The notes under the pieces are model-generated. The model did no database searches and had not been told where the DNA came from. It saw nothing but the letters and a program-made list of their open reading frames with translations. A stretch of 9,220 nucleotides of DNA, from assembly GCA_045592165.1 (NCBI GenBank), contig JAZNUG010000111.1:1-9220 (forward strand), in the 5' to 3' direction. Shown here piece after piece: positions 1 through 6,329 of the stretch. The translations under genes were made by a program, and so were the position numbers. Each line of letters opens with the position of its first letter. Position 1 is the stretch's first letter. The stretch comes from SFEL01 sp045592165 (GTDB taxonomy: Bacteria; Bacillota; Clostridia; Christensenellales; CAG-138).

Positions 1-2162
1 GGCTCGCCCAGTGCCTTTGTGCCGAAGGGGGAGGTGGGCTCGAAGTTTTCCACGAATTCTGCCCTGAGATCGGGGTGATCCATAAAGGTGGAAAGCTTGT
101 AGTCCAGCAGGTTGTTGTTGAGGGGCTTGCCGGTCTTCTGATCAAAGAGCAGCTGCTCGCTCATGCCATAGCCTATTGCCATGCTCATGCCGCCGTGAAC
201 CTGGGCCTCTGCAAGGGCGGGGTTGATCAGTTTGCCGCAGTCATGAACGTTTACCATGTTTACAAGCCTTACCTTGCACATGGGAATATCCACCTCTACC
301 TCGGCAAAAGTGCAGCCGAAGGAGTAGGCGTTGTTGCGGATAGTGTAGGTGGATTCGGCGGTGATATGCTCGCTGTGCACCGGGTTGTACTGGGCGGTCA
401 TAGCAAGCTCACTGAGGGACATCAGCACAGAGCCGTCGGTTATGCGGACGATGTTGCCGTCCACAATGTCAAGGTTGGCGGGCATCTGGCGGGTAACTTC
501 GCAGGCATAGTCCAGTATCTTTTTCTTCAGCAGGTCGCCTGTCTGCTTTATGGAGAAGCCTGCCATATAGGTCTGGCGGGATGCGTATGCGCCAAGGCCG
601 GTGGGGGTGATGTCAGTATCCTGACAGCTGATTACCCGAACGTCCTTGTAGCTCTTAAGGCCAACCACCTCGGCGGTCATCTGGGCATAGGCGGTGTCTG
701 CGCCCTGACCGATTTCGGTTTCGCCGCACTGCATTGTGACGGTGCCGTCAAGATTGAGCTGCATGCGGTTGGAAGAGGTCTCAGGGGAGATGGGATATAC
801 GCCGGTATTGTACCAGAAGGCGGCAACGCCTATGCCGCGGCGGATGGGACCCTGATCCTTGGCGTATTCTTCCAGCTTGCGGTAGTAATCTATGGCCGCA
901 GCGCCTTTTTCCATACACTGGCGGAAGGAATCCTCGTGGTTTACATTCTTGGAGAAGCCATCCACGAAGCCCTTGGGCATGATGACCTTATTGCGGTATT
1001 CCATGGGCTCAATGCCGACTGCCCTTGCACAGTCGTCTATATTGGCATCATCTGCAAAGGATGCCTGAGGCATGCCGTAGCCGCGCATTGCGCCGGCGGT
1101 GGGCATGTTGGTGAAAACGGTATAGCTGTCGCACTGCATATTGGGGCAGGGATAAATCTGGGCGAAGGAGCCCATCGCCTTTGCGACTATGCTGTGGCCG
1201 TGGGAAGCATAGGAGCCCTGATTGGAGTAGCATTCCACTTTGCGGGCGGCAAGGGTGCCGTCCGGCTTAAGCCAGGTTACGATGTGGAAGCGGATGGCGT
1301 GGCGGACACGGTTGGATACGAAGGTTTCCTCACGGGAGCAGTCCATGCGGACAGTCCTGCCGCCAACCATGGTGCAGCACCAGGCGCACAGGGGCTCATA
1401 CAGGGCATCCTGCTTGTTGCCGAAGCCGCCGCCGATATAGGGCTTTACTATGCGGATATCCGACCAGGGACGGCCCAGCGCCTGACCCACTATGCGGCGG
1501 ATAATATGGGGTATCTGGGTGGAGGAGACCACTACTATGCGGCCGTTTTCCTCATAGGAATAGCAGCCGTGGTTTTCAATGTGGCAATGCTGAACCACGG
1601 GGGTGTCATACCAGCCCTCTACCTTGATAAGTTCAGGATCCTTGATTGCTTCATCATAGTCGCCCTTGCTCATGGAGGTGTGCTTGAGGATGTTGTTGGG
1701 ATAGTTTTCGTGCAGCTGGGGGGCGCCGTCCTGCATGGCCTCGATGGGATCCAATACAAAGGGCAGCTCCTCGTATTCCACCTTGAGGGCGCGTACGCCC
1801 TGAATTGCGGAAACCTCGTCCTCGGCTATAACTGCAGCGATATCATCGCCATAGTAGCGAACATGCTGATTCAGCAGTTTTCTGTCCTTTACGTCCTGAT
1901 GACCGGGGTCCATGCTCCAGGGATGGCCGGCGGTGGGGAAGGGAATGTCCGGCACGTCGAAGCAGGTAAGCACCTTTACCACGCCGGGGATATTCAGCGC
2001 GGCGGAGGTGTCTATGCTTTTGACATAGCCGTGGGCGATCTCAGAATGCTTTACCCGGATATAGAGGGCATCAGCGGGCATTCTGTCCTCGTAGTATTTG
2101 GTGCGGCCGGTGACCTTGTCAAAAGCGTCAACCCTGGTCTCGCTCCTTCCGGTTTTGTTCAT
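1..2162 (-). CDS. xdhA: Xanthine dehydrogenase, molybdenum-binding subunit (3' end cut by window edge)
   Basis: This is the large catalytic subunit of a molybdenum hydroxylase, predicted to oxidise hypoxanthine and xanthine in the cytoplasm with separate FAD and 2Fe-2S subunits that lie outside the window. I translated 720 complete residues from the ATG at 2162, which has AAGGAGG at 2176-2170. The N-terminal hammerhead domain is about residues 15-135 and the Mo-binding domains follow. Visible motifs are STQIPHI (214-220), GGGFGNKQD (244-252), GAMRGYGMPQ (357-366), ETEIGQGAD (481-489), VHDCGKLINP (639-648), and a terminal LGE whose Glu720 matches the family's catalytic glutamate. The alignment from memory to E. 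coli XdhA (about 750 residues) is close throughout, so roughly 35-45 residues are missing at the edge. Residue 251 is Gln where many xanthine oxidases have a purine-contacting Glu. The gene lies 42 bp downstream of ade with no terminator between, so the two are probably cotranscribed. Related hydroxylases remain possible, but the purine context favours XDH. Confidence 0.93.
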   Translation of the reverse strand, partial: MNKTGRSETRVDAFDKVTGRTKYYEDRMPADALYIRVKHSEIAHGYVKSIDTSAALNIPGVVKVLTCFDVPDIPFPTAGHPWSMDPGHQDVKDRKLLNQHVRYYGDDIAAVIAEDEVSAIQGVRALKVEYEELPFVLDPIEAMQDGAPQLHENYPNNILKHTSMSKGDYDEAIKDPELIKVEGWYDTPVVQHCHIENHGCYSYEENGRIVVVSSTQIPHIIRRIVGQALGRPWSDIRIVKPYIGGGFGNKQDALYEPLCAWCCTMVGGRTVRMDCSREETFVSNRVRHAIRFHIVTWLKPDGTLAARKVECYSNQGSYASHGHSIVAKAMGSFAQIYPCPNMQCDSYTVFTNMPTAGAMRGYGMPQASFADDANIDDCARAVGIEPMEYRNKVIMPKGFVDGFSKNVNHEDSFRQCMEKGAAAIDYYRKLEEYAKDQGPIRRGIGVAAFWYNTGVYPISPETSSNRMQLNLDGTVTMQCGETEIGQGADTAYAQMTAEVVGLKSYKDVRVISCQDTDITPTGLGAYASRQTYMAGFSIKQTGDLLKKKILDYACEVTRQMPANLDIVDGNIVRITDGSVLMSLSELAMTAQYNPVHSEHITAESTYTIRNNAYSFGCTFAEVEVDIPMCKVRLVNMVNVHDCGKLINPALAEAQVHGGMSMAIGYGMSEQLLFDQKTGKPLNNNLLDYKLSTFMDHPDLRAEFVENFEPTSPFGTKALGE

Positions 2163-2204
2163 TGGATTACCTCCTTAAATACGGTTGAAAAACAGGTGTG
2201 GGAA

Positions 2205-3896
2205 TTATTGAATAAAGCTGAAGTTCACTGAGTCAAACAGGCCCTTGTCGGTAAGACGGATGCTGGGGATAACAGGCAGGGCCAGGAAGGAAAGGGTTAC
2301 CATTGGATCGCTGGAGCCTTCTATGCCGATATACTTTGCCGCATCCAGCAAGGCTCTCTGCAGCTCCAGTACATCTTCGACGGGGGCATCTGTCATAAGG
2401 CCGGCAATGGGCAGGGGCAGACGGGCCAGCACTATGCCCTTGCTTACCACGCATATGCCGCCGCCGCAATCCCTGAGGGCTTCCGCGGCGATGAGCATAT
2501 CCGAATCATTGTCGCCTGCAACGATAAGGTTGTGGGAATCGTGGCCCACGGTGGAGGCCATTGCGCCGTTCTTTACGCCAAAGCCCTTCAGGATGCCAAG
2601 GCCTATGTTGCCGGTAAGATGATGCCGCTCGATAACCGCCAGTTTGTTAAGGCCGCCGCCGGCTACAAACAGCCCATTTTCATCACGCTGCACCGGAATA
2701 TCCTCCCGATTGTTCACCAGCTGGCCGTCTATCAGGCTGATAACCGGCATGATTTCCTTTGCGGGGAGGGCGAAGGATGCTTCGCTGAGGGGCGGGAGAT
2801 GCACGCTGTTAAATACGGCGGGGGGAATGATAGGCATGGGAGTGGGTTTGTCTTCATAGGGTTTGCCGAAGCGGGTGAAGACCTTTACCACCTCAAAGTC
2901 CTTAAGGTCCTTGAACAGCACCATATCGCCCTTGTAGCCGGGGGCAATGGCGCCGATATTTCTCAATCCATAGGCGCGGGCGGCGTTGTAGCTGGCCATC
3001 TTTACGGCCTGTACAGGGTCCACTCCGCATTTTACGGCAAGGCGTGCTATGCAGTTTATATGTCCTTCTTCGCGTATGTTTTCGATGTGCTTGTCGTCTG
3101 TGCAGAACATCATGCTGTCGGTGGGGAGACCGCGGCGAACTATTTCGGTAAGAACTTTGTCAATGTCATTTGCGGCGGAGCCCACGCGAAGCAGTATCTT
3201 CATGCCGGTGCGGAGCTTTTCCAGCACCTCGTCAAAGTTGCTGCATTCGTGATCTGTGGAGGGGCCTGCAATGCGGTAGGCATTGAGGGCGCGGCCGGAA
3301 AGCAGGGGGGCGTGACCGTCTATGGGTCTGCCGTCAAAGAGACGGAGCTTATCCAGCATATCCTTTGAGCAATTTATTGCGCTGCCGCAGTCCATTACCT
3401 CGCCAAGGCCCAGCATGCGGCTCTTGCGCATGAACTGCTCCATATCCTCGGCAATAAGGGTTGCGCCTGCGTTTTCAAAGGGAGTTGCAGGGACGCAGGA
3501 GGGCATCATGAACATTACCCTCAGGGGGAGATCGTCGGTAAGCTTGTATATGGCCCTTATACCCGCAACGCCTGCCACGTTTGCAATTTCATGGGGATCG
3601 GCGATTATGGTGGTGGTGCCGTAGGGCATTATCACCCGGGCAAAGGAATCCGGGATAACCATACTGCTTTCGATATGTACATGGGCATCTATGAAGCCGG
3701 GGCAGAGGTAAGCACCTTCTGCGTCAATAACTTCCGGAGCGGAAAATCCTTCGCCCACGCCAATGATGGTATCGTCGCAGAGGGCAACGTCAGCTTTTAT
3801 TATTTCGTCGGTAAACACATTCACCACGTTGGCATTTTTTATGACCAGCGTAGCCTGACCTGTAAGCGATGCGGTTATCAGCTCATGCAGCTTCAT
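2205..3896 (-). CDS. ade: Adenine deaminase
   Basis: This cytoplasmic metal-dependent amidohydrolase converts adenine to hypoxanthine and ammonia. The protein has 563 residues, close to the roughly 570-600 typical of bacterial Ade. It has the Ade-type metal motif PGFIDAHVHIESS (66-78, ligands His72 and His74), the family signature GTTTIIADPHEIANV (93-107), GLGEVMD (163-169), DGHAP (193-197), a DHE motif (215-217), and CTDDKH (265-270). The Ade-specific C-terminal domain includes KGFGVKNGAMASTVGHDSHN (437-456). The open frame runs upstream to 4037, but that extension is not protein-like. The ATG at 3896 is preceded by AGGAGGG (3908-3902) at good spacing, and the GTG two codons upstream would overlap that site. 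The stop is TAA at 2207-2205. It is the first gene of a minus-strand operon with xdhA, and its product hypoxanthine is a substrate of that enzyme. Confidence 0.96.
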   Translation of the reverse strand: MKLHELITASLTGQATLVIKNANVVNVFTDEIIKADVALCDDTIIGVGEGFSAPEVIDAEGAYLCPGFIDAHVHIESSMVIPDSFARVIMPYGTTTIIADPHEIANVAGVAGIRAIYKLTDDLPLRVMFMMPSCVPATPFENAGATLIAEDMEQFMRKSRMLGLGEVMDCGSAINCSKDMLDKLRLFDGRPIDGHAPLLSGRALNAYRIAGPSTDHECSNFDEVLEKLRTGMKILLRVGSAANDIDKVLTEIVRRGLPTDSMMFCTDDKHIENIREEGHINCIARLAVKCGVDPVQAVKMASYNAARAYGLRNIGAIAPGYKGDMVLFKDLKDFEVVKVFTRFGKPYEDKPTPMPIIPPAVFNSVHLPPLSEASFALPAKEIMPVISLIDGQLVNNREDIPVQRDENGLFVAGGGLNKLAVIERHHLTGNIGLGILKGFGVKNGAMASTVGHDSHNLIVAGDNDSDMLIAAEALRDCGGGICVVSKGIVLARLPLPIAGLMTDAPVEDVLELQRALLDAAKYIGIEGSSDPMVTLSFLALPVIPSIRLTDKGLFDSVNFSFIQ

Positions 3897-3935
3897 TAAC
3901 ACCCTCCTGTATTCAGTTTTTTTAAGTATAAGCAG

Positions 3936-3996
3936 AAAAAGATGCAGTTGCAGGACATCGACGGATGTCGCGACTAAAAAAGAATAAGGTTGCAAC
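3936..3996 (-). promoter_or_regulatory. Structured leader of the ade-xdhA transcript
   Basis: On the minus strand GTTGCA (3996-3991) can pair with TGCAAC (3952-3947). This encloses a perfect six-base-pair hairpin GACATC-CGTC-GATGTC (3969-3954). The GATG of that hairpin could instead pair with CATC (3944-3941), which is followed directly by TTTTT (3940-3936), giving a weak terminator-like alternative. It resembles no leader family I know, and the alternative stem is short. A regulatory role is only a possibility. Confidence 0.35.
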
Positions 3997-4025
3997 AAAA
4001 AAATTGTGAATAGATTGTTTATTGC

Positions 4026-4034
4026 AGTATAGCA
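4026..4034 (-). promoter_or_regulatory. Candidate extended -10 promoter for ade-xdhA
   Basis: Read on the minus strand, TGC TATACT forms an extended -10 (TGnTATACT); no good -35 lies 16-18 bases upstream. Transcription would begin near 4019 and give a leader of about 120 bases. A second possible -10, also TATACT, lies at 3930-3925 with a poor -35 (CTGCAA), and would give a very short leader. Sequence alone does not decide between them. Confidence 0.42.
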
Positions 4035-4115
4035 CAAGCGGACGGCGGGGGAAAGTGTTTTTTTGTGAAAATTATACGAAAGTATTTGCTCCGGGGCGGG
4101 GAGAGGGCCTTATTA

Positions 4116-4190
4116 TTTGTCAGGCTTATTGCAATTTTGTCAGATGAGTGATAATATAATAACACAAGAGAAGTTCATATTATATTGTCA
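4116..4190. repeat. Operator-like direct and inverted repeats at the plus-strand promoter
   Basis: TTTGTCAG occurs at 4116-4123 and again at 4136-4143, exactly 20 bases apart, about two helical turns. In addition TGATAATATAAT (4149-4160) and ATTATATTGTCA (4179-4190) form an inverted repeat matching at 11 of 12 positions, with an 18-base centre spanning the likely start site. These could be binding sites for a transcription factor not encoded in the window. AT-rich sequence can produce such repeats by chance. Confidence 0.4.
4129..4157 (+). promoter_or_regulatory. Candidate promoter of the riboswitch-controlled operon
   Basis: TTGCAA (4129-4134) and TAATAT (4152-4157) are separated by 17 bases. 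Several overlapping AT-rich hexamers, including a perfect TATAAT at 4155-4160, could serve as the -10 instead. Any of these would start transcription around 4163-4168, just upstream of the aptamer at 4196, as a riboswitch requires. The exact elements are uncertain; the location is well supported by the downstream RNA structure. Confidence 0.45.
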
Positions 4191-4195
4191 CTTCA

Positions 4196-4281
4196 GCGCA
4201 TCATATAATCCCGGGGAAATATGGCCCGGGAGTTTCTACCGGCCGTCCCGGCGATATAGCCTTCCGGCCCGCTATGAGCGC
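4196..4281 (+). promoter_or_regulatory. Purine riboswitch aptamer (guanine-class variant)
   Basis: The three-way junction of the purine riboswitch is recognisable. P1 pairs 4196-4205 with 4273-4281, with A4200 bulged. J1/2 reads TAAT. P2 pairs CCCGGG (4210-4215) with CCCGGG (4225-4230), and L2 is GAAATATGG. J2/3 contains the hallmark GTTTCTACC (4232-4240), and P3 pairs GGCCG (4241-4245) with CGGCC (4265-4269). J3/1 ends in CTATG. The specificity base (position 74 in xpt numbering) is C4272, which points to guanine-like rather than adenine ligands. Deviations from the usual consensus are an L2 of 9 rather than 7 bases, a long L3 that can hold an extra hairpin (GGC-GATATA-GCC, 4250-4261), and J3/1 with A73 either replaced by G or missing. 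It sits in the leader of a purine-degradation operon. The ligand could be guanine, xanthine or another purine. Confidence 0.93.
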
Positions 4282-4322
4282 CGCAATGTCCAATGTATTC
4301 GGGCATAATGCGGGCGCTTTTT
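4277..4322 (+). terminator. Riboswitch expression platform: intrinsic terminator overlapping P1
   Basis: GCGCC-GCA (4278-4285) pairs with TGC-GGGCGC (4309-4317), with one bulged G at 4312. The stem continues upward as ATGTCC (4286-4291) with GGGCAT (4301-4306). TTTTT (4318-4322) follows directly. The lower stem uses bases 4277-4281, which are also the 3' strand of aptamer helix P1, so the bound aptamer and the terminator cannot both form. This is the arrangement of a ligand-induced ON switch. Without ligand, ATAGC (4256-4260) can also pair with GCTAT (4271-4275), which would dismantle J3/1 and favour the terminator. Confidence 0.9.
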
Positions 4323-4371
4323 GTTTATCATAACATTTCACATCATATATATACTATCCGGAGGGAATCAT

Positions 4372-5736
4372 ATGCAGACCATCATCAAAAACGGAACAAT
4401 AGTAAATGCATCCGGCCGCATCAGGGCAGATGTGCTGATAGAAGGGGATATTATTGCCGCAATAGGCAACGACCTTACCGCTCCGGATGCACAGGTGATA
4501 GATGCAGCGGGCTGCTATATAATGCCCGGCTTCATTGATACCCATACTCACTTTGACCTTGATACCGGTGCGGCCCTTACAGCGGATAACTTTGATACAG
4601 GCTCCAGGGCCGCGATACTTGGCGGCACCACCTGCATACTGGACTTTGCCACACAGGAGAGGGACGGATCGCTGCAGGCCGCTCTCGACGAATGGCACAG
4701 AAAGGCAGCGGGCAGCTCCTGCAATTATGGCTTCCATATGGCCATCGCCCGCTGGGACGATGGGGTTGCCGCAGAAATGGAGGATATGTCCCGTCAGGGC
4801 GTAACTTCCTATAAGATGTACATGGTATACGATGCCCTTAAGGTGGATGACGGCCAGATATACTCGGCCCTTAAAAAGGCCAAAGAGCACGGCGCACTTA
4901 TCGGCCTTCACTGCGAAAACTGGGAGGTGCTCCAGCGCAGGATAGCCGAGCTTAAGGCGGCAGGCATTACAGAGCCTTACGGCCATCCCCTGTCCAGGCC
5001 TTCAGAGATTGAAGCGGAGGCGGTGAACAGATATATGCGAATTGCTCAGCTGGCGGATGCCCCCGCATATGTGGTGCATCTTTCCTCCGCCGAGGGCCTT
5101 GCGGAAGCAGAGCGGGCAAGGGCGAGGGGTCAGGAGGTATACCTTGAAACCTGCCCCCAGTATCTGCTGCTGACGGATGAAAGATACAGGGATGCGGACG
5201 GCGCCAAGTTCGTAATGAGCCCGCCGCTGAGAAAAAGCACCGACAACGAGGCCCTGTGGAGCGGCCTTAAGGAAGGAAAACTTGATGCCATAGGCACAGA
5301 CCACTGCTCATTCACCATGGCGCAGAAGGCAATGGGTGCAGATGACTTTTCAAAGGTGCCCAATGGCAGCGCCGGCGTTCAGCACAGAGGACAGCTGCTG
5401 TATACCTATGGCGTATGCGAAGGCCGCATAACCCTTGAGCAGATGGTAAAATACCTGAGCGAAGGAGCGGCAAGGCTTTTCGGCATGAAGCATCACGGGG
5501 AAATTGCCTCAGGCAGGGCGGCGGATATCGTAATATGGGATCCCCTGTATCAGGGGCGCATTACAGATACGGATCATGCACATAATTGTGATAATTCCGT
5601 ATATGCAGGGCTGGCGGTTCAGGGCCGGGCCAGGGACGTTATCCTCAATGGCGTTCACGCTGTACAGAACGGCGAACTTGTGCATAGCGGCTGCGGAAAA
5701 TACATATCCAGAGGCAGGTACGAGAGCATACGATGA
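4372..5736 (+). CDS. hyuA: Hydantoinase/dihydropyrimidinase-family cyclic amidohydrolase
   Basis: This cytoplasmic dinuclear-zinc enzyme hydrolyses a cyclic amide bond. It has 454 residues, against 461 for E. coli HyuA, which it matches along its whole length as I recall that sequence. Metal site residues are visible: His58 and His60 in the motif ending IDTHTHFD, Lys148 in SYKMY (the lysine that is carbamylated in this family), His180 in GLHCEN, His236 in VVHLSS, and Asp310 in GTDHCSF. VYLETCPQYL (256-265) and MSPPLR (282-287) are also typical. The ATG at 4372 is chosen because GGAGGG (4360-4365) sits 6 bases upstream; earlier in-frame starts lie in the leader. It is the first gene after the riboswitch and overlaps the next by ATGA. 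Family members hydrolyse hydantoins, dihydropyrimidines or allantoin. The purine setting suggests ring opening of a purine derivative, but the true substrate cannot be read from the sequence. Confidence 0.88.
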   Translation: MQTIIKNGTIVNASGRIRADVLIEGDIIAAIGNDLTAPDAQVIDAAGCYIMPGFIDTHTHFDLDTGAALTADNFDTGSRAAILGGTTCILDFATQERDGSLQAALDEWHRKAAGSSCNYGFHMAIARWDDGVAAEMEDMSRQGVTSYKMYMVYDALKVDDGQIYSALKKAKEHGALIGLHCENWEVLQRRIAELKAAGITEPYGHPLSRPSEIEAEAVNRYMRIAQLADAPAYVVHLSSAEGLAEAERARARGQEVYLETCPQYLLLTDERYRDADGAKFVMSPPLRKSTDNEALWSGLKEGKLDAIGTDHCSFTMAQKAMGADDFSKVPNGSAGVQHRGQLLYTYGVCEGRITLEQMVKYLSEGAARLFGMKHHGEIASGRAADIVIWDPLYQGRITDTDHAHNCDNSVYAGLAVQGRARDVILNGVHAVQNGELVHSGCGKYISRGRYESIR

Positions 5737-6326
5737 AAAAAATTCGTTTGGGATGCGTTGTGATGGCCGCGGGGGATTCGCGGCGATTCAACGGGAATAA
5801 ACTGCTGGCGCAGTATGACGGCAAAATGCTGATAGAGCGGACGCTGCAGGCGGTGCCGGATAAGGAATTTCATAATGTGGTGGTGGTCAGCCAGTATCCG
5901 GAAATTCTGGATATGGCAAAGAAATACGGCTATATATCCGTATTGAACAGCGCACCGGAAGACGGAGTAAGCCTTACAATACGCCTTGGGCTGAATGCCC
6001 TGGGGGATGTGGACGGGGCTATGTTCATGGTGGCGGATCAGCCTCTGCTCACAAAGAGCAGCATTCAGGCAGAGATAGAGTTCTACAAACGGGAGCCTGA
6101 TTGCATTGCCGCAATGGCATTCGGCAAGCGCAGAGGAAATCCTGCCATATTTCCGAAGGATATGTTTGATGAGCTCAGAGAACTGAGGGGCGATGTGGGG
6201 GGCAGTGTGGTAATACGCGCCCATGACGATAAACTCAGGCTGTATCAGATAGAGGACGAATTGGAACTGTATGATACGGACAGCGTGGAAGAGCTGGATG
6301 ATTTAAAAAGAAAAAAGGAGAGCTGA
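5733..6326 (+). CDS. mocA: Molybdenum cofactor cytidylyltransferase-like protein, MocA/YgfJ family
   Basis: The 197-residue protein is a MobA-like nucleotidyltransferase. It is predicted to transfer CMP from CTP to molybdopterin, making the cytosine dinucleotide cofactor used by xanthine dehydrogenase-type hydroxylases. The nucleotide-binding N-terminus is MAAGDSRRFNGNKLL (11-25). The metal-binding ADQP is at 101-104, RRGNPAIFP at 133-141, a GDVGG turn at 153-157, and an acidic DTDS (181-184) stands where the family has its second acidic motif. The length is normal for MocA. The start overlaps the hyuA stop (ATGA, 5733-5736) and has no strong Shine-Dalgarno sequence, which points to translational coupling. 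Its client in this locus is presumably the XdhA subunit encoded on the opposite strand. YgfJ-type members are also linked to selenium-dependent hydroxylases; no other selenium genes are in view. GMP transfer (MobA proper) is less likely given the neighbours. Confidence 0.85.
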   Translation: MKKIRLGCVVMAAGDSRRFNGNKLLAQYDGKMLIERTLQAVPDKEFHNVVVVSQYPEILDMAKKYGYISVLNSAPEDGVSLTIRLGLNALGDVDGAMFMVADQPLLTKSSIQAEIEFYKREPDCIAAMAFGKRRGNPAIFPKDMFDELRELRGDVGGSVVIRAHDDKLRLYQIEDELELYDTDSVEELDDLKRKKES

Positions 6327-6329
6327 TAT

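Larger units (their letters stand above)
3897..4371. other. Divergent control region between the two purine operons
   Basis: This 475-bp stretch has no convincing gene; short open frames here are not protein-like. From left to right it holds the ade leader with nested hairpins, a minus-strand extended -10, a stretch from about 4035 to 4110 where I recognise nothing, direct and inverted repeats around a plus-strand promoter, a purine-type aptamer, an intrinsic terminator, and an AT-rich spacer with the hyuA ribosome binding site. Confidence 0.8.

Noticed and set aside
75..2231. A 718-codon open frame on the plus strand across the xdhA region.
   Set aside because: It is exactly antisense to xdhA, whose minus-strand translation matches the XDH family end to end and has a strong ribosome binding site. 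The plus frame gives a Gly/Ala/Val/His-rich product with no recognisable motif, and it arises from the codon bias of the real gene.
2532..3368. A 278-codon plus-strand open frame within ade, and similar long frames antisense to hyuA (4354-4986) and guaD (6462-7487).
   Set aside because: These are shadows of the coding genes, with the same His/Gly/Ala-rich composition, no ribosome binding site and no domain motif.
3897..4037. N-terminal extension of adenine deaminase to 4037.
   Set aside because: The extra 47 residues are hydrophobic and unlike the Ade N-terminus, and the extension crosses the Shine-Dalgarno site that serves the ATG at 3896.
4117..4308. A 63-codon plus-strand open frame in the hyuA leader.
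   Set aside because: It spans the promoter, the aptamer and part of the terminator; RNA structure explains the sequence better and no ribosome binding site precedes it.
4321..4355. A possible second promoter after the riboswitch terminator (TTGTTT followed by TATATA or TATACT).
   Set aside because: The spacings are 19 or 23 bases and the matches are weak in a simply AT-rich spacer, so it is not listed as a feature.
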